DNA from: Saprospiraceae bacterium UBA1994
GTDB taxonomy: Bacteria > Bacteroidota > Bacteroidia > Chitinophagales > Saprospiraceae
Reading direction: 5' to 3'
Assembly: GCA_002335865.1 (NCBI GenBank)
Contig: DDCY01000022.1
Coordinates: 1 to 64,000, forward strand
DNA: 64,000 bases
The translations under genes and the position numbers were made by a program. Below the pieces are notes generated by a model, which searched no databases, was not told the origin of the DNA, and saw only the letters and a program-made list of their open reading frames with translations. Shown here piece by piece: positions 56,732-64,000 of this stretch (within the stretch, counting starts at the first letter, position 1; each line of letters starts with the position of its first letter).

Positions 56732-57231
56732 AATACTTTCTATTAATTATTAGTATATTTTTAACTATAGATATCAGCGCACAGACTTCTCTATCTGTAT
56801 CTATTTCTGCAGATACTATTGGATTGGAAGATGCGATAAAAGTTACTTATAAACTATCTGGAGCACAAGAGAAACTAGAAATACTGCCATGGGAAGGGTT
56901 GCAGCAAGTTGCCGGACCAAATGTCAGTAGTTCGTTCTCCTTTGTTAATGGTGTGAGTTACAAAGAGTATAGTGAGAGCTATATACTAGTGCCAAAGTAT
57001 GAAGGAATAATATATATTCCATCTGCATCAGTAGTAATTGATGGTGAACCAATAGAGACCGAACCTATTGAACTATTCGTAGTAGCAGAGCCCACTTATC
57101 AGAAAAATAAAAGCCTAGAAAGAAAGTCTATCAAAAAATCACCTACTCAAAAGAGTAAACTAGATGATGAAGCGGAATATCAACGCTTACTGAAAAAGAG
57201 AGAATTGGCTAAAAAGAAAAAGAAATTTTAG
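56728..57231 (+). CDS. Short BatD-like exported protein
   Basis: 167 residues. Signal peptide (FLLIISIFLTIDISAQ), then one domain that resembles the N-terminal unit of BatD next door (IGLEDAIKVTYKLSGAQE, LPWEGLQQVAGPNVSSSFSF with VNG, then EPIETEPIELFV). A lysine/glutamate-rich tail ends it, without the membrane helix of BatD. Probably arose by partial duplication of batD, or is an accessory periplasmic subunit. It overlaps the upstream ORF by 4 bases and ends 15 bases before batD. Confidence 0.78.
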   Translation: MKYFLLIISIFLTIDISAQTSLSVSISADTIGLEDAIKVTYKLSGAQEKLEILPWEGLQQVAGPNVSSSFSFVNGVSYKEYSESYILVPKYEGIIYIPSASVVIDGEPIETEPIELFVVAEPTYQKNKSLERKSIKKSPTQKSKLDDEAEYQRLLKKRELAKKKKKF

Positions 57232-57246
57232 AATACATGTAACCTA

Positions 57247-58965
57247 ATGACTAAAGCACTTAACATATTACTATTACTTTTTTTGTCGTCAATGATATCT
57301 TTAGCTCAAAACGTCAGATTTGAGGTTAGTGTAGATGCTCGAAAAATAATACAAAACTCAACAGTCAATGTTGAATTTACAATCCATAATGCTGAAGGTC
57401 AGAGTTTCACTCCTCCAAAATTCAATGGATTCAGAATAGTAGGTGGCCCGAATCGTTCCACTCAAATGAGTTTTGTAAATGGCAAAAACTCAAGCAAAAA
57501 ATCTTACGGATATGCATTGATGGCCACTAAACTTGGGAAATTTAGAATTGGTGCTGCAACCATAGAAGTCGATTCCAAAAAATATCAAACCGAACCTATT
57601 ACTATAGAGGTAGTTAAAGCAGACCCAAAAAGTATGCAAGCCTCTGAGGAATACGACTTCTTTGTCAAAGCAATACTTTCTGATAGCATTGCAATTATAG
57701 GGCAACAAGTCGTACTCAATTATACACTTTATACTAGAATAGATATTCAAAACTATGACTTAATGAATGAGTCAGACTATGATGGCTTCTTCTCTGTGCC
57801 GCTCGAAGGAAGACGTAAAAGAGCACAACGTGAGATAATAAACAATAAAGAGTATTACGTACAGAGTCTTAAAAAGGTTGCCTTATTTCCGCAGCAAACA
57901 GGAACCTACGAGTTCGATCCTGTAGTAATTAATTTGGGTATTCGAGATGGCAGTAGAAGAAATTCATTTTTCCAAAGAAATACTAAAAAGATACAGCGCA
58001 CTACTAATCCAATAAAAATTCAAGTAATCGCTAATCCGCCCAACGAACCCTTAAGCTATTCCGGAGGTGTTGGGTCATATGATATGAATGCTCAAGTAGA
58101 CAAAAAAACAATCACAACTGATGATGCGATCAAAATCACTATGATCATCAAGGGTTCTGGAGATGCAAAAATTGTCACCGCACCGAAACAAGATTTTGAC
58201 CGAAATCTAGAAGTATATGAACCTAATATATTGAGCGAAGATCAAATGGTTGACAAAGGGTTTGTGAGTTCGCAAAAAATATTTGAATATTTAGTAGTCC
58301 CAAAAAAAACAGGCCAATTTACTATACAACCAAAATTTAGTTATTATAGTCCTGACAGCAATAGATATGAAACATTAACGGCTGGACCATTTTCATTCAG
58401 TGTAGCTCAAGGAATGAAAGCAATCAATACCATGGAGGCTGTGAAGTCGGACAAAGTATTATCCCCTCTGATTGCAAGTCCAATTTTTGTATCTAAGCCT
58501 ACTATCCTATTTGGAAGTTTATTGCATTGGGGATTGTTAGGACTGATACTAGCCGCAATTCCATTCCTGTTCATGTATAAGCTCAAACTCCGTAAAGAGG
58601 CAAATATAGACCCTCGACTAATACAAGCTCAAAATGCTGAGAAAGTAGCTATTGCAAAACTGAGTGTCGCAAAATCTCTTATGAATGCTGGATCAATTCG
58701 TCAATTCTACGAAGAGATACAAAATGGAATATTTGGCTATCTATCTGATAGACTAGAGGTTCCCTATAGTCAAATGAACAAATCAGATATCAATAAAATT
58801 CTCACAGATAAAAATGTGCCACAAGATTTTACTGATCGTGTATCCACAATACTACAAAAAGCTGAAATGGCCTTATTTGCTAATGCTGGTAGTATAGGTA
58901 TGCAGGAAAGCTATAATGGTGCTAAGGAATTAATATTGGGTTTAGAAGTGCACTTTAAAAGGTAG
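57247..58965 (+). CDS. batD: BatD family protein
   Basis: 572 residues. Signal peptide (ILLLLFLSSMISLAQ), then repeated beta-sandwich BatD units (the first with PPKFNGFRIVGGPNRSTQMS and VNG, about 55-75; later ones with DAIKITMIIKGSGDAKI), a single membrane helix (LLHWGLLGLILAAIPFLFMY, about 423-442) and a cytoplasmic helical domain. The beta part faces the periplasm. BatD partners with BatA/B in aerotolerance and membrane integrity in Bacteroides and relatives. Last gene of the operon; the terminator was not identified. Confidence 0.92.
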   Translation: MTKALNILLLLFLSSMISLAQNVRFEVSVDARKIIQNSTVNVEFTIHNAEGQSFTPPKFNGFRIVGGPNRSTQMSFVNGKNSSKKSYGYALMATKLGKFRIGAATIEVDSKKYQTEPITIEVVKADPKSMQASEEYDFFVKAILSDSIAIIGQQVVLNYTLYTRIDIQNYDLMNESDYDGFFSVPLEGRRKRAQREIINNKEYYVQSLKKVALFPQQTGTYEFDPVVINLGIRDGSRRNSFFQRNTKKIQRTTNPIKIQVIANPPNEPLSYSGGVGSYDMNAQVDKKTITTDDAIKITMIIKGSGDAKIVTAPKQDFDRNLEVYEPNILSEDQMVDKGFVSSQKIFEYLVVPKKTGQFTIQPKFSYYSPDSNRYETLTAGPFSFSVAQGMKAINTMEAVKSDKVLSPLIASPIFVSKPTILFGSLLHWGLLGLILAAIPFLFMYKLKLRKEANIDPRLIQAQNAEKVAIAKLSVAKSLMNAGSIRQFYEEIQNGIFGYLSDRLEVPYSQMNKSDINKILTDKNVPQDFTDRVSTILQKAEMALFANAGSIGMQESYNGAKELILGLEVHFKR

Positions 58966-59183
58966 TTTTACTCTTTAAAAATTCATGTTTTTCACCTTAA
59001 TGCAATTTCTCTTATGCACAATTAGTACAAGATTATGGACACCCACAGAGCATCTTAGCTGTATATTTTTGACTTGTTAATCTATAATATTCCGCCAATG
59101 CAATTAATAAAACGAAAAATATTAGCACTGATTTTTTAGTATTCTAAGAAATAAAAAGAGGGAATCAAAGTAACCACTATTGC

Positions 59184-61076
59184 CTAATAAGCTCTCTCGT
59201 TATTTCCTTCAAAGAAATTGATGAATGCCCTATTTACCACTCGTACGCCGCCTGCAGTAGGATAATTACCTGAAAAATACCAATCTCCATTATTATTAGG
59301 ACATGCCTTATGAAGATCAGGTAAGGTTTGATAGATCACTTTTACGGGAACTGTTACGTGAGCAGGAGTAACTAATTGTGCGATCTTTTCGGATATCTGT
59401 TCATCGGTGTATCTAGCATAGAGAAACTGAATAGCATTTTGCATTTCTTCTGGTGGAAGAGTCTCTTGATGTTTGCAACCCCAATATGCTTTCTTGAGTA
59501 AATCTTCTTTACCATCTTTCTTAAGCAATTCTATCAGAGCATTAAATGCTACAAAGTTTTTCATCTTACTCATATCGATACCATAGCAGTCAGGATATCT
59601 AATATGTGGCGCAGATGATACGATTACTATTTTTTTCGGCTTGAGTGTATTTAGTATATTGATGATACTTTCTCTTAGCGTGGTACCACGTACAATACTA
59701 TCGTCCATGAGTACGAGCGTATCTACATTATTTTTTACAATACCATAAGTAACATCATATACGTGTTTTACTAGCTCATCACGCGAGGCATCATCCGCAA
59801 TGAATGTTCTCATCTTTTCATCCTTCACCGCTAGCTTTTCTACTCTTGGCTTGAAGCTTAGGATCCTATCTATATCTTCTTCAGTTGCGTCTGTACCTAA
59901 TTCCAGAAGTTTTTTCTTATTGATTTTGTCCACTTCCTTTTGGATACCTTCAACCATTCCAAAGTATGCCACCTCTGCAGTATTTGGTATGAAAGAAAAA
60001 ACAGTATTTTTTATATCGTTATCAATTTCTTTCATGATAGCAGGTGCGAGCAATTCACCTAGCTTTTTGCGCTCTAGATAAATATCTCTATCCGTACCTC
60101 GAGAGAAATATATACGCTCAAACGAACAAGCGGTACGAGGCAACTGATCTTTGCAAAGTTCCTCGGTTACTTTCCCATTTTTCTTTATGATGAGTGCGTG
60201 TCCTCGCTTCAGCTCTTGTACTTCTGTATGATGAACATTCATACACGTCTGAATTGCTGGACGTTCTGATGCTACCACTACGATCTCTTCGTCCTGATAA
60301 TAAAAAGCAGGACGTATCGCAGATGGATCCCTCATAACAAATGCATCTCCATGTCCCATTAGTCCAGCCATGATATATCCACCATCAAATTTACGACAAG
60401 CTCTCTGTAACAATCTCTGAACATCTATATGCTCTGCTATGAGAGTATTGATTTGCTGGTTACTATAATTTTCCGCTTTGAACCAATTAAATAATCTCTG
60501 TACTTCATCATCGAGGAAATGACCAATCTTTTCCAATACGGTAACCGTATCAGATTTTTCTTTAGGGTTTTGTCCTAGGTCAACCAACTCTTGGAACAAT
60601 TCATCTATGTTAGTCAGATTGAAATTACCAGCCAATGCAAGATTGCGAGTAATCCAGTTGCTCTGTCTGAGAAATGGGTGTACTGTCTCTATAGTATTGC
60701 CTCCGTGAGTACCATATCTCAAGTGGCCCAATAATAACTCTCCTGTATATGGTTTGTTCTCTTTGAGCCACTTTGGGTCATTGAGTTGCTCAGATGTACA
60801 ATCTACAAAGTGTGATCTTATCCCTTGGAATACCTCCTTAATATACTGCGGAGAATTACTTCTACGGCGACTGATATATCTATTACCAGGAGGCATATCT
60901 AGCTTGATAGTAGCGACTCCTGCCCCATCTTGACCTCGATTACGTTGCTTCTGTAGCAGTAACTGGAGTTTATTCAGACCATACAGAGATGTACCGTATT
61001 TTTCCTGATAGAATTCTAATGGTTTGAGTAGACGGATGAGTGCTAGTCCGCACTCGTGATTGATTTGCTCACTCAT
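59184..61076 (-). CDS. PurF-like amidophosphoribosyltransferase family protein (long form)
   Basis: 630 residues, over 100 longer than E. coli PurF (505). The N-terminal Ntn glutaminase starts with INHECGLALIRL, so Cys9 would be the nucleophile after removal of eight residues (as in Bacillus PurF propeptides). QKQRNRGQDGAG is the NRGxxGAG motif. The phosphoribosyltransferase part has the PRPP loop TLVLMDDSIVRGTTLRE. An insertion of about 80 residues precedes that loop (from IPNTAEVAYFGMVE, charged). A Bacteroidota long-form relative of PurF; whether it is the main purine enzyme cannot be decided here. Confidence 0.85.
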   Translation of the reverse strand: MSEQINHECGLALIRLLKPLEFYQEKYGTSLYGLNKLQLLLQKQRNRGQDGAGVATIKLDMPPGNRYISRRRSNSPQYIKEVFQGIRSHFVDCTSEQLNDPKWLKENKPYTGELLLGHLRYGTHGGNTIETVHPFLRQSNWITRNLALAGNFNLTNIDELFQELVDLGQNPKEKSDTVTVLEKIGHFLDDEVQRLFNWFKAENYSNQQINTLIAEHIDVQRLLQRACRKFDGGYIMAGLMGHGDAFVMRDPSAIRPAFYYQDEEIVVVASERPAIQTCMNVHHTEVQELKRGHALIIKKNGKVTEELCKDQLPRTACSFERIYFSRGTDRDIYLERKKLGELLAPAIMKEIDNDIKNTVFSFIPNTAEVAYFGMVEGIQKEVDKINKKKLLELGTDATEEDIDRILSFKPRVEKLAVKDEKMRTFIADDASRDELVKHVYDVTYGIVKNNVDTLVLMDDSIVRGTTLRESIINILNTLKPKKIVIVSSAPHIRYPDCYGIDMSKMKNFVAFNALIELLKKDGKEDLLKKAYWGCKHQETLPPEEMQNAIQFLYARYTDEQISEKIAQLVTPAHVTVPVKVIYQTLPDLHKACPNNNGDWYFSGNYPTAGGVRVVNRAFINFFEGNNERAY

Positions 61077-61151
61077 GAGTATATCCTTAGCTTTCGCTTT
61101 AGAGGTTTAGTTGATACCTACAGAAAAATAAATATCTGATTATACAAAGGT

Positions 61152-61159
61152 CAAATGTA
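61152..61159 (-). promoter_or_regulatory. Promoter -7 box of the PurF-like gene
   Basis: Perfect TAnnTTTG on the minus strand, about 76 bases upstream of the ATG. No PurR-type site was recognised. Confidence 0.5.
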
Positions 61160-61390
61160 AAGCTTTTTTTAATTTTGAAAGGGATATAATCGAATTGACA
61201 AATCTAACATATTAAGAATACCAAATAGTGGTAAGGAGGTCTTCTAACTATCATATAGGTGAATATATAGTATAGAGTATCCCTTGTAATACATATCACG
61301 TAAATCTGCATTTGTATAATACTGTATATGAGTGACAAATTGTGTAATATAGCTTTTTGTTTTATTATAGGTTTAACCATTTCCACAACT

Positions 61391-64000
61391 ATGAGATTAC
61401 TTTTTATCATCTTTTTGAGTATACCATTTAGTCTATTCGCTCAATTCGAAACCCCTTACCAATCTACATATACGATTACATCTGAAAGCGAACCTCTGTG
61501 GATAACCGAGATGTACAAGACTGATTCCGATCCTGGTAAAGTGGTAGATCTATATGACGAATACTACAAAACGAATACATTCATAAAGAATAGTCATACT
61601 CAATACTACAAAAGATGGCTACGATCAATATCAAGAGAAGTACAATCATCCCCATCATTAGACAGAAAATATAAAGAAACACAAAATCAAATTTCTACAC
61701 GCACTGAGTCCTGGACCACTATTGGACCGATAGACTGGGATCATGATGCTGCAGCTCGTAGTTATGCCCCTGGCGCAGCACATGTCTATACTATTGAGCA
61801 ATCAGAGGCAAATAACGATGTTGTATATGCCGGTACTGCTAATGCTGGAATATGGAAGACTACTGATCGCGGCACTAACTGGACACCACTTACCTATAAT
61901 ATTAATACAGGAACAACTACAGCCATAGAAATTAATCACGAAAACGATGACATTGTGTACGCAGAGTTATTTAGTAGTATATATAAGAGTATAGATGGTG
62001 GTAATATTTGGTTACCTACTGGAGATGCTTCTTTTCAAGGTACTGCTTTGAATGTAACCGATATCAGAATGGATCCAACAGATACGAACAAACTTTACGC
62101 AGCAACCAATGAAGGCTTATACCGTACTACTGATGGTGGAGTCACTTGGACAGAACCTCTAAATGGCGATATACTCGAAATAGAAATACACCCAACTGAT
62201 CATGATACTATCTATGCAGTTCTTAAATCTAATGATGAGACAGAATTTTATAGATCGCTTGATAATGGACTTACCTTTGATCTCGTTGGAACCGAATGGC
62301 CACAACCTGATGTCGCAGCAGGTGAAGAACAGAAAAGAACAGAAATTGCGGTTAGTGCAGATATGCCTGATCGTGTAGTTGCTCTTGCTACTGGATCAGC
62401 GAATGGTGGATCTGGATTGTATGGTATATATGTAAGTGATGATAATGGGACCAATTGGACCTTTAAATGTTGCGGACCGCAACCGGCAGGACCTCCTTCT
62501 GAAGATAATATGAATCTTATGGCATGGTCCGATCAAGGAACAGACGATGGAGGTCAATACTATTATGATCTTGCGCTCGATATATCCCCCACTAACGGAG
62601 ATTCAATCTTTGTCGGAGGGGTAAATATGTGGGTAAGTGGTGATGGAGGAGATACGTTTGTGTGTCCAGCCAAATGGAGTCATTCGTACAAGCCAAATTA
62701 TGTACACGCCGATATTCATGATATAAAGTACAATACATTCAGTGGAGATCTTTGGGTATTGGGTGATGGAGGAATTTTTTACTCTGATGATAATGGCGAT
62801 AATTTTACAAGAAAAATTTATGGAATCGCGGGTACAGATTTTTGGGGATTTGGTCAGGGATTTTGGCACGGAGATGTGATGCTCGGTGGAGCCTATCATA
62901 ATGGCACTATGCTTAAAGAAGAAGAAGTCTACGACAATGGGTGGATCTGTACCGATGGAGGCGATGGGGTGCGAGGATTTGTAAATCCTGGTATAGATCG
63001 ACAAGCTTACTCAGATTACAATATCAAAACGCTGAACAGCGATAGAACAGTAAGTCCAAGTACAAGAGGCTTTAGTTTTAAGCCAAATGGCACTTATACT
63101 ACTGGTAGGTCAAGTGATTTATTATTTCATCCTGAACAATATACAGCATGGTATAGTGGAAGTGGCACCAAACTTTACTTTACAGAAGACAATGGATATA
63201 CATTCGAAGAGAGATACGAGTTTAATGAAGATGTATCAAGTATGGACATAAGTTGGAGTAATCCGAACTATATCTACGTAAGTACTTTCCCTTCTTGGTG
63301 GGGAGAAAAGAAAATGTACAAAAGTACAGATGGAGGAAATACATTTACAGACATCACCCCTTCAAGCACGGTGATGCCTGATCGTCGATGGATACCATTT
63401 GACATAGAAGTAAATGCTGAAGATCCTGAAAAAATATACATAGGACGTACAAGTATGTATGGTGATGGTGCTTACGAATGGGGAGTGTATACATCTGATG
63501 ATGGCGGTACTACTTGGAGCAATATAACTGGCTCTCTAAATGGAGAAGCAATCACCAACATCAAACATCAAAAAGGTACTGATGGAGGATTATGGATTGG
63601 TACACGATTAGGCGTTTATTATAAAAATAATACTATGGCAGATTGGGAATTATTTGTCGATGATCTTCCAATGCGAACACACTCTGTAAGAGTAGTGCCT
63701 TACTACAGAAAGGAAAAAATCAGAAATGCAACTAATAGATCAGTATGGGAATCCGACTTATATGAAAACAGTAAACCCTTAGCACAGATAAGTGTAGATC
63801 GTAAGTTAGTTTGCACCAATAATGATACGTTGAATTTTGTAGATCACAGTATCGTGTCTGACAATGATGTGAGTTGGTTGTGGACGTTTGACGGTGGTAC
63901 TCCAGCAACTAGTACTGAGCGTACAGTACAAGTGGCTTACGCAGATGCAGGACAATATGATGTAACGCTTACTGTGACAGATACCTATGGAACAAGCACT
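61391..64000 (+). CDS. Large exported Asp-box (BNR/sortilin-like) repeat protein with PKD domain (3' end outside window)
   Basis: 870 codons are visible with no stop; the gene continues past the window. Signal peptide MRLLFIIFLSIPFSLFAQ. From about residue 110 to 740, at least ten Asp-box motifs occur (for example KTTDRGTNW, KSIDGGNIW, RTTDGGVTW, VSDDNGTNW, KSTDGGNTF, TSDDGGTTW), predicting one or more seven- or ten-bladed propellers like sortilin/VPS10. A PKD-type domain starts near residue 795 (SWLWTFDGGTPATS... YDVTLTVTDTYG). Such Bacteroidota proteins are usually T9SS cargo with a C-terminal signal, which would lie beyond the window. No protease or glycosidase motif was seen. Confidence 0.9.
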   Translation, partial: MRLLFIIFLSIPFSLFAQFETPYQSTYTITSESEPLWITEMYKTDSDPGKVVDLYDEYYKTNTFIKNSHTQYYKRWLRSISREVQSSPSLDRKYKETQNQISTRTESWTTIGPIDWDHDAAARSYAPGAAHVYTIEQSEANNDVVYAGTANAGIWKTTDRGTNWTPLTYNINTGTTTAIEINHENDDIVYAELFSSIYKSIDGGNIWLPTGDASFQGTALNVTDIRMDPTDTNKLYAATNEGLYRTTDGGVTWTEPLNGDILEIEIHPTDHDTIYAVLKSNDETEFYRSLDNGLTFDLVGTEWPQPDVAAGEEQKRTEIAVSADMPDRVVALATGSANGGSGLYGIYVSDDNGTNWTFKCCGPQPAGPPSEDNMNLMAWSDQGTDDGGQYYYDLALDISPTNGDSIFVGGVNMWVSGDGGDTFVCPAKWSHSYKPNYVHADIHDIKYNTFSGDLWVLGDGGIFYSDDNGDNFTRKIYGIAGTDFWGFGQGFWHGDVMLGGAYHNGTMLKEEEVYDNGWICTDGGDGVRGFVNPGIDRQAYSDYNIKTLNSDRTVSPSTRGFSFKPNGTYTTGRSSDLLFHPEQYTAWYSGSGTKLYFTEDNGYTFEERYEFNEDVSSMDISWSNPNYIYVSTFPSWWGEKKMYKSTDGGNTFTDITPSSTVMPDRRWIPFDIEVNAEDPEKIYIGRTSMYGDGAYEWGVYTSDDGGTTWSNITGSLNGEAITNIKHQKGTDGGLWIGTRLGVYYKNNTMADWELFVDDLPMRTHSVRVVPYYRKEKIRNATNRSVWESDLYENSKPLAQISVDRKLVCTNNDTLNFVDHSIVSDNDVSWLWTFDGGTPATSTERTVQVAYADAGQYDVTLTVTDTYGTST

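Noticed and set aside
61204..61410. 68-codon minus-strand ORF upstream of the Asp-box protein
   Set aside because: Overlaps the real start of the Asp-box gene and has no coding features.

Overview
This AT-rich window reads as chromosomal DNA from a member of the Bacteroidota, most likely from the Saprospiraceae or a relative. The lines of evidence are: promoters matching the Bacteroidota sigma consensus (TAnnTTTG at about -7); a GldB-type gliding lipoprotein; type IX secretion (T9SS) C-terminal signals; a MoxR/Bat (aerotolerance) operon; an F-type ATP synthase cluster lacking the beta and epsilon genes; and the 31-residue AURKAIP1/COX24-type basic protein typical of this phylum. No rRNA, tRNA, CRISPR array, insertion sequence or phage gene was seen.

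Layout. 1-5.5 kb: the 3' part of a flavin/2Fe-2S reductase gene, radC, a small unknown gene, a Cys/Met-metabolism PLP enzyme, an acyltransferase-3 and a methyltransferase. 5.8-6.5 kb: a decayed membrane/TPR gene. 6.6-12.1 kb (minus): atpB-E-F-H-A-G. The a subunit has a histidine-rich N-terminus, and a strong hairpin follows atpE. 12.3-18.5 kb (minus): an operon of DUF4856 lipoprotein, imelysin-like lipoprotein, HTTM membrane protein and TonB-dependent receptor, probably for metal (iron) uptake. 18.9 kb: an ECF-like sigma factor. 19.9-25.3 kb (minus): a tightly packed operon of a coiled-coil AAA+ ATPase, an MscS-like membrane protein, a CPA-type cation/proton antiporter and a T9SS-exported endonuclease. 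25.6-32.5 kb: GbsR-type regulator, gcvT, a truncated lipoprotein-like gene, a short purine nucleoside phosphorylase relative, pnuC, a thioesterase and an S9 peptidase. 32.6-33.3 kb: a decayed metallophosphoesterase. 33.4-36.7 kb (plus): mgsA-uvrC-gldB. 37.0-39.0 kb (minus): yicC-gmk-apaG. 39.3-43.0 kb (plus): HU, TPR lipoprotein, the mS38-like small protein and RNase E/G. 43.3-49.3 kb: glycosyltransferase, gpmI, DUF4783, a nucleoside permease and an RsmI-like methylase. 49.5-59.0 kb (plus): moxR, an unknown exported protein, DUF58, a DUF4381-like protein, batA, batB, batC, a small ORF, a short BatD-like protein and batD. 59.2-61.1 kb (minus): a PurF-like amidotransferase. 61.4-64.0 kb: the 5' part of a large exported Asp-box/PKD protein that runs off the window.

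How the parts connect. Most of the window is core metabolism and envelope biology. The best candidates for something under-described are the AAA+/MscS-like/antiporter/nuclease operon and the three extra genes in the Bat operon (50469-51719, 56507-56731, 56728-57231). Several decayed genes (5.8, 27.7 and 33 kb, and perhaps 36.8 kb) suggest ongoing gene loss. All functional calls rest on reading the sequence by eye; no database search was run.
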